From NCBI GenBank assembly GCA_013391385.1, contig JACBFI010000013.1, forward strand, positions 1 through 64,000: DNA of 64,000 bases, read 5' to 3'. Position 1 is the stretch's first letter. Each line of letters opens with the position of its first letter. A program made the position numbers and the translations under genes. Positions 53,347-62,305 of this stretch are shown one piece after another. The DNA is from Sediminibacterium sp. Gen4. GTDB lineage: Bacteria > Bacteroidota > Bacteroidia > Chitinophagales > Chitinophagaceae. The notes under the pieces were generated by a model. It did not search any database. It saw only the letters and a program-made list of their open reading frames with translations, and had not been told where the DNA came from.

Positions 53347-54945
53347 ATGTCTACAGTAAAAGAACTGAATATATCTCCAGTTGGTCGAGTTGAGGGTGAT
53401 TTGGATGTGAAAGTCTACATGGAAAATGGAGTTGTTACCCGCGCACACACGCAGGCTGCGATGTTTCGTGGTTTTGAAAGAATCATGCAGGGCAAAGATC
53501 CGCAAAGCGGATTAATTGTAACCCCACGTATTTGTGGTATATGTGGTGGATCGCATTTATATTGTGCATCCTCAGCTTTAGATACGGCATGGAAGACACA
53601 ACTTCCTCCTAACGCATTACTTTTAAGGGCACTAGGTCAGGCTACTGAAACAATCCAGAGTATACCCCGTTGGTTTTATGCCATCTTTGCAACAGATATG
53701 GCAAATAAAAAATTTGCAAACAAAAAACTCTACGATGAAGTTGTAAAAAGATTTGCTGCCTATGTAGGTACATCATTTCAATCAGGAGTTACTGCCAGCG
53801 GTAGACCGGTTGAGGTGTATGCACTTTTTGGAGGTCAGTGGCCGCATAGTAGCTATATGGTCCCTGGAGGTGTAATGTGCGCCCCTACTTTAAAGGATAT
53901 TACAAGGGCACATTCCATTATGAATCAATTCAGGAATGACTGGCTTGAAACCACTTGGCTGGGTTGTTCTATTGAAAAATACAGAAGGGTACAGAGTTGG
54001 GACGACTTAATGGCGTGGGTAGACGAAAATGAAAGCCAACGTAATAGTGATTTGGGGCTGTTCATTAGGGCTTCATTAGAATTTGGACTTGATAAGTTTG
54101 GTCAGGGTTGTGGAAATTATGTGGCTTATGGTACTTATTTGCACAAGGACAAATATAATAATCCAACAATTGAAGGTAGAAATGATGCTTTGATTAGTCC
54201 TTCAGGATACTATGACAGTCATTCAAAAAAGTATAGCGACTTCGATCATTTGCAGATTAAAGAGCATGTTACGCATAGCTGGTATCAGGATCACAAAGCA
54301 GCTCACCCATGGGATGAACCTATACCAACTCCAGTAACTTCAAAAAATCTTGAAGAGACTGATTTCAGTGGAAAATATAGCTGGTCAAAGGCTCCTAGAT
54401 ATATGAATAATGCTGCAGAGGCTGGCCCATTGTCAAGATGTTTAATGTATGCAAAACCAAATAATCTAGAGCACCAAACCAAGGACTTTCTTATTAAGGA
54501 TGCCATGGATAAAATGGGACCGAGTGTGTTCTTAAGAACATTGGCGCGTGTGCATGAAGCTCCAATGTTGTATGATAATATTGATACTTGGTTAAGACAA
54601 ATCAGGCTCGATGATGAATTTTATATCAAGCCTGAAGAAAGAGATGGTAAGGGCTTTGGAGCTACTGAAGCGGCTCGTGGCGCATTGGCACATTGGATCG
54701 AAATTGAAGATGGGGTGATAAAGAATTATCAGGTAATGGCACCTACCACTTGGAATGTAGGTCCAAATGATTCCGAAGGAAAGTCAGGCCCTATTGAATC
54801 AGCCCTTGAAGGAATTGAAATTGAAGATGCCAACGATCCAGTTGAAGTTGGTATGGTGGCTCGCTCTTTTGATAGTTGTTTGGTTTGTACGGTGCATGCA
54901 CATGATGCCAAGACAGGTAAACAATTAGCTAAGTTCAAGCTCTAA
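53347..54945 (+). CDS. hupL: Uptake [NiFe]-hydrogenase large subunit, HupL type (group 2a)
   Basis: This 532-residue catalytic subunit binds the Ni-Fe(CN)2CO centre. The N-terminal ligand motif is RICGICGGSH with Cys63 and Cys66. The C-terminal motif is DSCLVCTVH with Cys511 and Cys514. A 15-residue tail after His517 would be removed by the HupD protease once nickel is inserted. All four ligands are present, so the enzyme should be active. It is followed by a strong terminator before hupD. Confidence 0.96.
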   Translation: MSTVKELNISPVGRVEGDLDVKVYMENGVVTRAHTQAAMFRGFERIMQGKDPQSGLIVTPRICGICGGSHLYCASSALDTAWKTQLPPNALLLRALGQATETIQSIPRWFYAIFATDMANKKFANKKLYDEVVKRFAAYVGTSFQSGVTASGRPVEVYALFGGQWPHSSYMVPGGVMCAPTLKDITRAHSIMNQFRNDWLETTWLGCSIEKYRRVQSWDDLMAWVDENESQRNSDLGLFIRASLEFGLDKFGQGCGNYVAYGTYLHKDKYNNPTIEGRNDALISPSGYYDSHSKKYSDFDHLQIKEHVTHSWYQDHKAAHPWDEPIPTPVTSKNLEETDFSGKYSWSKAPRYMNNAAEAGPLSRCLMYAKPNNLEHQTKDFLIKDAMDKMGPSVFLRTLARVHEAPMLYDNIDTWLRQIRLDDEFYIKPEERDGKGFGATEAARGALAHWIEIEDGVIKNYQVMAPTTWNVGPNDSEGKSGPIESALEGIEIEDANDPVEVGMVARSFDSCLVCTVHAHDAKTGKQLAKFKL

Positions 54946-54960
54946 ATTCATAAATATCAA

Positions 54961-54994
54961 AAGAAAAAGCCTAACGAAAGTTGGGCTTTTTCTT
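54961..54994 (+). terminator. Terminator between hupL and hupD
   Basis: A 14-bp stem (54961-54974 with 54981-54994) around a CGAAAG loop has one G-U wobble. It is AT-rich outside and GC-rich at the tip, with U-rich 3' arm TTTTTCTTT. It should end most hupSL transcripts and give less message for the maturation genes. Confidence 0.85.
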
Positions 54995-55064
54995 TGAGGT
55001 AACTAAATTTTTTTTAGCTTTTACCACGAATTTCTACTCTCCTTACATTAATATTGGAATCAGA

Positions 55065-55550
55065 ATGAGAAGTAAAGCAACAGCCATAATGGGCTTTGGG
55101 AATCCCTGTAGAAGTGATGACGCCATTGGTATTTATGTTATAGACCAGCTAAGGAAATATGTCGGTGAAGAACCCAATATTTCAATATTAGATATGGGTA
55201 CAAGTGCATTTGAAGTACTTTACCAATTGAAAGGTCATCAAAAAATAATTTTGGTGGATGCAGTCGTAAATACAGGAGAGCAGATTGGGACCTTATACAA
55301 GGTGCCTGCACAAGAAGTGATGACGGCTCCTCAAGAAGACCCCATGGTTTTCTTGCATAGTATAAAGTGGGATCAGGCATTGAGCTATGCAAAAAAAATT
55401 ATGCAGAGCGATTACCCTGAAGATATACAAGTATACCTGATAGCAATTGAAAATACAAAATTAGATATGGAATTGAGTGACGAAGTAAAAAAAGCTGGAG
55501 ATAAAGTAGTCCAAATCATTCTTAAAGAAGAACTCTCGTATATAGTTTAA
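55065..55550 (+). CDS. hupD: Hydrogenase maturation protease HupD
   Basis: This 161-residue HybD-type endopeptidase cuts the C-terminal tail of HupL after nickel insertion. Family features are IMGFGNPCRSDDAIG near the start (acidic nickel-sensing residue), ILVDAV mid-protein and the LHSIKW histidine region. The longest frame starts at 54981, inside the 3' arm of the upstream terminator, and adds residues without family likeness, so the ATG at 55065 is preferred. Confidence 0.9.
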   Translation: MRSKATAIMGFGNPCRSDDAIGIYVIDQLRKYVGEEPNISILDMGTSAFEVLYQLKGHQKIILVDAVVNTGEQIGTLYKVPAQEVMTAPQEDPMVFLHSIKWDQALSYAKKIMQSDYPEDIQVYLIAIENTKLDMELSDEVKKAGDKVVQIILKEELSYIV

Positions 55551-55571
55551 GCAATCTAAGAAAATTCAACA

Positions 55572-55883
55572 TTGATTACACTTACAAACAGGCACTTGAT
55601 CATCAGCAACGAGATCGTTGAAAGTATTTTTGGGTTTTCTTCTCAGGTAAACTGGGTATATTATGATGTCAAGAAAATATTGATGATTGCATCGCAGCAT
55701 GATGATATTTTTAAAGGCCTGCATAAAACTTCTATGAGTATGCTGAAATTCAAAAACAGTAAAGGTGACAGAAGTATATCGTTAGAAGAAATGCTGATTG
55801 ACAACGAACTGGATAGTAGTGATAGGTCATTGGAATTTAATGCAGACGAAAAAATGAAAATACTGACAGTACATTTTTCATAA
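55572..55883 (+). CDS. Unrecognised small protein in the hydrogenase locus
   Basis: This is 103 residues from a TTG start, ending 3 bp before the TPR protein gene and so probably co-translated with it. It is acidic with no cysteine pair, membrane segment or signal. The N-terminal half (FGFSSQVNWVYYDVKKILMIA) looks like alternating strands and helices. I do not recognise the family. The position between hupD and the TPR gene suggests a hydrogenase accessory role. Confidence 0.62.
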   Translation: MITLTNRHLIISNEIVESIFGFSSQVNWVYYDVKKILMIASQHDDIFKGLHKTSMSMLKFKNSKGDRSISLEEMLIDNELDSSDRSLEFNADEKMKILTVHFS

Positions 55884-55886
55884 ATT

Positions 55887-57359
55887 ATGATTACAATATT
55901 TGTTTCGACAGAACTAAGAGAATCAGTAAAAAATCTGATTAATCAGGAGGATAGACTAAATGAATTAGTCAATTTATCCGTTGAAGACGCTGATGCAATT
56001 ACAATTAAAGTTTCTTCTATAATTGAAGTGTTACCCGACTGGGAGAATCTGCAACCACCAGTTCTATTTCCTAGTGTTTCATATAAGGATAAAATTTTAC
56101 TAGGGATTATTTATGCCAAACTAAATAATTACGAGAAGGCCTATGAGATCTTAGAAGAATATCCGGATATATTACAAACTGTTGATATTTTAAACCGACT
56201 CCAAAATTCAGTACCATTTCAAGGATATGAATGGCAATTTGATTCCTTTGAAAATCTGCACAATAAAGCAATTGCAATCCACTATGGATCACAGAATGAA
56301 AGCGCTTCAAGTTTAGATATAGCAGAGGCATATGAATCTGCCATTAACTGTAGTAAAGAAAAATCAAGAAGACAATTCACTGCGTATCATCTTGCACAAT
56401 TTTATCTTGATCAGAATATTGAAGCAAAAGCACTGAATATCATCAATACTATTTTAAATGAATGTGATTCTCCTAAAATATGCATTGCATTTAAAGATAT
56501 TCTTTGTAAAATATGGCAGAAAAATTTAGTAGTACCTTATGATGTTAAAGTACTAGGAGAATTGAAGACTACATTATGGGAATGCCTAGAATATTATGAG
56601 TTGAATGGTAGGATGACAGAAGCTGCAATGATTTTGATGGATGCTACTTATATTGCTACAATTAGCGAAAGTTTTAGTGAAGCGCTGGGTTATATCAGTA
56701 GGGCAATTACCATAATTGAAAAGGAACAACTTCTTGAGCTTCTAGCCCAAGCACAATTTTCAAAGGGAAATCTACTCCAAACATGGGCACAAAATGGGAA
56801 TCCTCAGTTCTATCGGGCAGCAGTTCAATCATATCAGGCAGCATTGAAGACATTTACCAAAGAGGATTATCCAGATATTTTTGCTGAAATTCATCATCAA
56901 TTAGGGAAAGTTTATGCAGAAATTCCAGACGAGGTAAAGAAGAAAGGGGTATGGGCTGCTGTTTCAGTTTCATCTTTCAACGAGGCACTCAATTATTATA
57001 ATAAGATTGATTTTCCTTATCAGTTTGCAATGATTTGTAATAGTATGGGGAATGCCTATACCAAATATCCGGCTGCTTTGCATACAGACAACTTCGATAA
57101 GGCACTTGCCTGGTATAGGGAAGCATTGGATATTAGAACCACAGCAACATATCCCTTAGAACGTGTTTTAACGCTCTGTAACTATTTAGAAGCTAGCTGG
57201 TTTGTTGGAAATAAGGAGGAATTTGACGAAGATCGATTCAACGAAATGATGAATGTAGCTAATGAAATCATCCTGCTTAGTAATGATGAGAAGATTCTCA
57301 ATAGCGCTAAGAATGATATTCAAAGACTAGAAGCGCTCAAGGCAGAAACTCAAAATTAG
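55887..57359 (+). CDS. TPR-repeat protein in the hydrogenase locus
   Basis: This 490-residue all-helical protein has several tetratricopeptide-like repeats, clearest at about residues 240-460 (for example EALGYISRAITIIEKE, AAVQSYQAALKTF, KALAWYREALDI). It has no signal peptide and is predicted to be a cytoplasmic protein-protein scaffold. Its place with hupD and hypA suggests a chaperone or assembly factor for the hydrogenase. The stop codon lies inside the operator-like dyad of hypA. Confidence 0.85.
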   Translation: MITIFVSTELRESVKNLINQEDRLNELVNLSVEDADAITIKVSSIIEVLPDWENLQPPVLFPSVSYKDKILLGIIYAKLNNYEKAYEILEEYPDILQTVDILNRLQNSVPFQGYEWQFDSFENLHNKAIAIHYGSQNESASSLDIAEAYESAINCSKEKSRRQFTAYHLAQFYLDQNIEAKALNIINTILNECDSPKICIAFKDILCKIWQKNLVVPYDVKVLGELKTTLWECLEYYELNGRMTEAAMILMDATYIATISESFSEALGYISRAITIIEKEQLLELLAQAQFSKGNLLQTWAQNGNPQFYRAAVQSYQAALKTFTKEDYPDIFAEIHHQLGKVYAEIPDEVKKKGVWAAVSVSSFNEALNYYNKIDFPYQFAMICNSMGNAYTKYPAALHTDNFDKALAWYREALDIRTTATYPLERVLTLCNYLEASWFVGNKEEFDEDRFNEMMNVANEIILLSNDEKILNSAKNDIQRLEALKAETQN

Positions 57360-57373
57360 AAAATATTTTCTAA
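57356..57373. promoter_or_regulatory. Operator-like dyad upstream of hypA
   Basis: TTAGAAAATATTTTCTAA is a perfect 18-bp palindrome containing the same core, TAGAAA-N4-TTTCTA, as the two dyads on the hupS promoter. It overlaps the TPR gene stop codon and lies 72 bp before hypA. It suggests that hypA onward has a second promoter under the same regulator, though I see no clear TTTG/TAnnTTTG pair. Confidence 0.65.
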
Positions 57374-57445
57374 GGACTCATTTTATATGTTGTTTCTAGT
57401 CTATGTTGACTTATTTTCAAGGTTCATTAGTTATGACTATGTTCC

Positions 57446-57790
57446 ATGCATGAAATATCACTTGTTAGAAATATTTTTAATACTCTTGAGGCTGAATTCC
57501 CCGACAGATTCAGCGAAATCCGAAATATCTATTTAACTGTAGGAGAGTTGAGTAACGTACAACCTATCTTAATGCAAAATGCATTTGAGGCAGTGAAGGA
57601 AGATGACCCTAAATATAGAAATACAATACTTAATGTTGAAGTATTACCCATCAAAATATTTTGTGATTCATGTAATCAGGAGACTATTGTAAGTCAATAT
57701 AAATTTATTTGTAAATATTGCCAGTCTTCCTCCCGCAACGTGATACAAGGGGAAGAATTATTAATCAGTAAAATTGAATTTATAACTTAA
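57446..57790 (+). CDS. hypA: Hydrogenase nickel incorporation protein HypA
   Basis: This 114-residue protein starts with the nickel-binding MHE motif. Its zinc site uses Cys73, Cys76, Cys89 and Cys92 (two CxxC pairs). It delivers nickel to HupL together with HypB, whose gene follows 5 bp downstream. Confidence 0.95.
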   Translation: MHEISLVRNIFNTLEAEFPDRFSEIRNIYLTVGELSNVQPILMQNAFEAVKEDDPKYRNTILNVEVLPIKIFCDSCNQETIVSQYKFICKYCQSSSRNVIQGEELLISKIEFIT

Positions 57791-57795
57791 AAGCT

Positions 57796-58509
57796 ATGAG
57801 TCAACCCAAAAGTAACAGAGCTCCAGTTGGAAGTGTACAATGTGAGAATACCACTTTGAATCTATTGAAGGCAAATGATTTTGTTGCAAAAGCAATTAAG
57901 GAGAAACTTGCTCCTTATAATGTGCTAGTATTAAATATATGTTCTTCTCCAGGAAGTGGTAAGACAACATTGATGCAGGAAACAGGGAAAAAATTAAAAG
58001 ATACTTTGAATATTGGTGTTTTAGTAGGTGATCCCGAAACAGAAAGAGATGCTATTCGAATCAGGGAGTCAGGAATTGATTGTTTACAAATTGTAACTGG
58101 AGGAATGTGCCATATTGAAGCGCAGATGATATTACAAGCACTAGATCATTTTGATTATCAGCATCTGGATATATTATTTATTGAAAATGTTGGCAACCTG
58201 GTTTGCCCTGCTGCATTCGATCTTGGGGAAGATTACAGAATTACATTAATTGCCAGCACAGAGGGTGATGATAAACCCAAAAAATATCCACGAATGTTTT
58301 TGACTAGTGAGTTGATGGTGGTAAGTAAATCAGATCTTCTGCCTTATGTGCCATTTAGTGTAGAGGCTGTTACAAAAGATGCAAGGGAGATTAATCCTGA
58401 TATAGAGGTTATAACTATAAGTAGCCTAAACGGTATGGGAATAGATGAATGGTGTAGTTGGCTGAAACAAAAAGTAAGTGAGAAAAAACAAAATTTAGTT
58501 ACAACCTAA
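57796..58509 (+). CDS. hypB: Hydrogenase nickel incorporation GTPase HypB
   Basis: This 237-residue GTPase has its P-loop at residues 53-58 (SSPGSGKTT context), the metal-site segment TGGMCHIEA and ENVGNLVCPA. It supplies energy and nickel for hydrogenase maturation. The N-terminus has no histidine-rich nickel store. The base-specificity motif reads SKSD rather than NKxD, a mild departure from the usual GTPase motif. Confidence 0.94.
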   Translation: MSQPKSNRAPVGSVQCENTTLNLLKANDFVAKAIKEKLAPYNVLVLNICSSPGSGKTTLMQETGKKLKDTLNIGVLVGDPETERDAIRIRESGIDCLQIVTGGMCHIEAQMILQALDHFDYQHLDILFIENVGNLVCPAAFDLGEDYRITLIASTEGDDKPKKYPRMFLTSELMVVSKSDLLPYVPFSVEAVTKDAREINPDIEVITISSLNGMGIDEWCSWLKQKVSEKKQNLVTT

Positions 58510-58515
58510 GTTCAT

Positions 58516-60900
58516 TTGCAAAACATTCATACATATCATATTCACCTGACTGGTATAGTACAAGGAGTTGGCATGAGACCATTTGTTGTGCAGCTAGCGC
58601 TTCATTTTAAATTAAATGGTTGGATCAATAACACAACTGATGGGGTACATATTGAATTCAATGGTACTGAATATCAGGCAAATCAATTCCTTGATCGAAT
58701 TATAAGTGCTCCACCTCCTTTTGCTTTAATTAGAAAGTATACTTTATTTAAAACCGATAATAAACTTTTCGATTCTTTTGAAATAATTGAGAGTGATGTT
58801 AATTCTATTCCAGATCTTTTATTAACTCCAGATTTTGGATTGTGTTTTGAATGCAGAACTGAACTGCATAGTGTTTCAAACAGAAGATTTCATTATCCAT
58901 TCATAACTTGTACAAATTGTGGTCCGAGATTTTCAATAACCAAAAAACTTCCTTACGACCGATTGAATACTTCGATGAAAAATTTTTCAATCTGTGATAC
59001 GTGTAGTCATGAGTATAGCACTGTTAGTGACCGGAGATTTTACTCTCAAACTAATTCTTGTCACAAATGCAGTATTTCAATGAAATTGTTTGAAAATGGT
59101 AAAGAGACAGAAACATTAAACCCGGAAATGATCTTGGAGATAATTCAACAATTTCTCAAAGAGGGTAAGATCGTTTCGGTAAAAGGTGTTGGGGGATATG
59201 TATTACTTTGTGATGCGACTATTTCCAGTAGTATACAATTATTAAGAAAGCGCAAACAGCGACAAGCTAAACCGTTTGCTTTATTGTTCCACTCAGTGGA
59301 ACAGATGAAAACTTTTGTAGAATGGAGTGAATCTGAAAAGAAATGTCTTCAATCATCTGTCGCTCCAATTCTACTTCTCAAAAGCAAAAAAAATAGTGAA
59401 CTTGCAATAGATGATATTGCCCCTGGCCTTTCCCATCTGGGTTGTATGCTTCCAAATTCACCACTATTGGAATTGATTGCTGAATCGTTCAATAAACCTT
59501 TGATTTGTACCAGTGCTAATATCAGTGAAAGTCCTATACTATTTCGAGATATAGATGCTTTGACCCATCTACATCACATTGCAGATATTATCTTGAGCCA
59601 TAACAGAGAGATTGTAGCAGCACAGGATGATAGTGTGATCAAGTTCGCCAGATATTCAAATCAAAAAATTATTATCCGCCGGGCAAGAGGCTTAGCTCCG
59701 AATTTTCTGGGGTATATTCAAAATCAAGATAAATCTATTCTTGCTACAGGAGCGTTGATGAAAAGTAGCTTTACCTTTCAAACTCGTCAAAAAACATTTG
59801 TAAGTCAGTATCTTGGTAGCACGGGTACAATTGAGGCTCAAGAAATGTATCGGAATTCGTTGAAAAATCTGACTGATCTGTTGCAATTTAAACCTGAGAA
59901 AATTGTGTCAGACAATCATCCTGATTATTTTTCAACTCAGTTAGCGAAGGAAATATCTACTATTCATGCTATCCCGTTTAATCAGGTTCAACACCATAAG
60001 GCACACTTTGCAGCAGTCCTTGCAGAGCATTCACTTCTCGATAGTCATGAATCAATCCTTGGAGTAATTTGGGATGGAACAGGAATTGGTGATGATGCAC
60101 AAATATGGGGGAGTGAATTTTTTAAATTTGAGAATAACAGTATGCTGAGGTGTTATCATTTTGACTATTTTCCTCAAGTACTTTATGATAAAATGTCAAG
60201 AGAGCCCAGGCTTTCTGCTATGGCAATTTGTGATGATGTATTAGGGAGTGATACTTTGTTGAAAGAGAAATTTACTGATGTTGAATGGTCCTATTATAAA
60301 AAGTTACTTGGAACAGGAACGAAAATCAATTGCTGTTCTCTGGGCAGAGTTTTTGATGCTGTTGCTTCTTTACTAGGTCTATCAGATAAGCAAAGTTATG
60401 AAGGGGAGGCAGCTATGCTTTTACAGGATCTTGCCGAGAAGTATACTGATGAATATGGTTATGATATCGGTGAGAGTTATTTTATGGAAGGAGCTCACTA
60501 CTACCGAATCTCCACTAGTTCTTTATTCAGTTCAATCATACGGGATATTCACAAAAATAAAACTAACTCATTTATTGCTGCAAAATTTCATTTTTCGCTT
60601 GTTCATCTTGTCGAAATTATAGCTGGTAATATTGGTGTCAAAAAGGTAGCTTTTAGTGGAGGTGTATTTCAGAATAGTCTGCTCGTTGATATGCTTCAAC
60701 AGTTGCTTCAAAAAAAGTTAGAACTTTTTTTTCACGATCAATTACCGCCTAATGATGAAAATATTTCATTTGGGCAGATGGTTTACGTTGATCGACAGAT
60801 TGATAGCTCCTTAATTATCGATTTGAATGATGTTAGAAATCATGTTACTATAGAACAACCAGAAAATCAATTATTGATAACAGAAAAAGATAAATTTTAA
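58516..60900 (+). CDS. hypF: Carbamoyltransferase HypF
   Basis: This 794-residue enzyme makes the cyanide ligands of the Ni-Fe centre from carbamoyl phosphate and hands the carbamoyl group to HypE. The domain order is complete: acylphosphatase (VQGVGMRPF at residues 15-23), zinc fingers (CFEC, CTNCGPRF, CDTC and CHKC between about 110 and 195), YrdC-like (GVGGYVLLCDA) and the Kae1-like transferase half (VQHHKAHFAAV, FSGGVFQN). The start is TTG, 6 bp after hypB; no ATG exists before the conserved N-terminus. Confidence 0.95.
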   Translation: MQNIHTYHIHLTGIVQGVGMRPFVVQLALHFKLNGWINNTTDGVHIEFNGTEYQANQFLDRIISAPPPFALIRKYTLFKTDNKLFDSFEIIESDVNSIPDLLLTPDFGLCFECRTELHSVSNRRFHYPFITCTNCGPRFSITKKLPYDRLNTSMKNFSICDTCSHEYSTVSDRRFYSQTNSCHKCSISMKLFENGKETETLNPEMILEIIQQFLKEGKIVSVKGVGGYVLLCDATISSSIQLLRKRKQRQAKPFALLFHSVEQMKTFVEWSESEKKCLQSSVAPILLLKSKKNSELAIDDIAPGLSHLGCMLPNSPLLELIAESFNKPLICTSANISESPILFRDIDALTHLHHIADIILSHNREIVAAQDDSVIKFARYSNQKIIIRRARGLAPNFLGYIQNQDKSILATGALMKSSFTFQTRQKTFVSQYLGSTGTIEAQEMYRNSLKNLTDLLQFKPEKIVSDNHPDYFSTQLAKEISTIHAIPFNQVQHHKAHFAAVLAEHSLLDSHESILGVIWDGTGIGDDAQIWGSEFFKFENNSMLRCYHFDYFPQVLYDKMSREPRLSAMAICDDVLGSDTLLKEKFTDVEWSYYKKLLGTGTKINCCSLGRVFDAVASLLGLSDKQSYEGEAAMLLQDLAEKYTDEYGYDIGESYFMEGAHYYRISTSSLFSSIIRDIHKNKTNSFIAAKFHFSLVHLVEIIAGNIGVKKVAFSGGVFQNSLLVDMLQQLLQKKLELFFHDQLPPNDENISFGQMVYVDRQIDSSLIIDLNDVRNHVTIEQPENQLLITEKDKF

Positions 60901-60904
60901 TACT

Positions 60905-61174
60905 ATGTGTTTAGCAATTCCAGGTAAAATTCAAAGTATTGATACCATTCACAATGGGATGGTACGCATGGCAAAGGTCTCTTTTGGCGGAATCATTAAG
61001 GAAGCTTCGCTAGAGATGTTGCCTGCAGCTGATATTGGCGATTATGTTCTTGTACATGTAGGAGTAGCCATAAGTAAAATTGATGAAGCTGAAGCAGCAA
61101 AGACATTTGAATACCTTAAGGAAATCGGCGAAATCGATGAACTTATAGAACATACACAGGTAGATAAAAATTAA
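60905..61174 (+). CDS. hypC: Hydrogenase assembly chaperone HypC
   Basis: This 89-residue chaperone begins with MCLAIPGKI; the essential Cys2 binds the Fe(CN)2CO unit with HypD and then HupL. Length and the VLVHVGVAISKID motif are normal. It starts 4 bp after the hypF stop and ends 10 bp before hypD. Confidence 0.95.
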   Translation: MCLAIPGKIQSIDTIHNGMVRMAKVSFGGIIKEASLEMLPAADIGDYVLVHVGVAISKIDEAEAAKTFEYLKEIGEIDELIEHTQVDKN

Positions 61175-61184
61175 TGAATCGTCT

Positions 61185-62282
61185 ATGAAATTTATTAATG
61201 AATATAGGGATGCTTCGGTTGTAAAGGAATATATTTCTGAATTGCATAGGATTACTACAAGGCCATGGACAATCATGGAAGTATGTGGTGGTCAAACACA
61301 TAGTCTTGTAAAAAACGGAATTATTGGTCTTTTGCCTGACAACATTACTATGGTGCACGGTCCGGGTTGTCCGGTATGTGTTACTCCATTACACTTGATT
61401 GACAAAGCTGTTTATCTTGCAATGGAAAGAAATGTTATACTTTGTTCCTATGGTGATATGATTCGTGTCCCAGGCAGTAAAAATAGTTTACTCGAAGCAA
61501 AAGCAAATGGTGCTGATGTTAGAATACTTTATTCTCCACTAGAAGCAGTTACTCTTGCAAAACAAAATCCTGATAAAGAAGTGGTGTTTTTTGCAGTTGG
61601 ATTTGAAACAACTGCACCTGCCAATGCACTCAGTGTATTACATGCGAAGAGGGAAGGGATAAAGAATTACTCCATACTTACTTCTCATGTTTTAGTACCT
61701 CCAGCTATTGAAGCCATTGTAAATGATCAAACAAATATTGTTCAGGGTTTCCTTGCTGCAGGCCATGTTTGCACTATTATGGGAATTGGAGATTACTATC
61801 CCCTTGTAGAAAAAAATAAACTCCCTATTGTTATTACCGGGTTTGAGCCTGTAGATTTACTTCAGGGTATTACAATGCTCATAAAACAACTGGAGAACGG
61901 TGAAAATAAATTGGAAAATCAATACAGTAGGGTAGTAAAGCCAGAAGGTAATCCGGAAGCAGTCAAGGTAATTGAGCAGGTTTTTGAAATTACTCATCGT
62001 GACTGGAGGGGTATTGGTGAAATTCCTTATAGTGGCTACGAAGTGAGAAAGGAGTTAGAAGCATATAACGCTAATGTTAAGTTTGATATTCAACTTGAAA
62101 AAGCAGAAGAAAGTCCTGATTGTATTGCAGGGGAAATTTTAAGAGGTATCAAAAAACCAAATCAATGCCCGCAATTTGGAAAAAGATGCACGCCACTGAA
62201 TCCACTTGGTGCTCCCATGGTGAGCAGCGAGGGGGCTTGCGCTGCCTATTATCATTTTAGTAATGTAGATGTACTTGTTTAG
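61185..62282 (+). CDS. hypD: Hydrogenase maturation protein HypD
   Basis: This 365-residue iron-sulfur protein is the scaffold where cyanide and CO ligands are put on iron. The CGGQTH motif contains Cys34. GPGCPVC contains Cys62 and Cys65. GFETTAP and the C-terminal cluster cysteines (CPQFGKRC, EGACAAY) are present. It works with HypC and HypE, encoded on either side. Confidence 0.95.
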   Translation: MKFINEYRDASVVKEYISELHRITTRPWTIMEVCGGQTHSLVKNGIIGLLPDNITMVHGPGCPVCVTPLHLIDKAVYLAMERNVILCSYGDMIRVPGSKNSLLEAKANGADVRILYSPLEAVTLAKQNPDKEVVFFAVGFETTAPANALSVLHAKREGIKNYSILTSHVLVPPAIEAIVNDQTNIVQGFLAAGHVCTIMGIGDYYPLVEKNKLPIVITGFEPVDLLQGITMLIKQLENGENKLENQYSRVVKPEGNPEAVKVIEQVFEITHRDWRGIGEIPYSGYEVRKELEAYNANVKFDIQLEKAEESPDCIAGEILRGIKKPNQCPQFGKRCTPLNPLGAPMVSSEGACAAYYHFSNVDVLV

Positions 62283-62305
62283 GTTCCCCTCAAAAATAAG
62301 CTTCA

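Noticed and set aside
54981-55064. Longer N-terminus for HupD
   Set aside because: The start would fall in the 3' arm of the hupL terminator, and the added residues have no family similarity.
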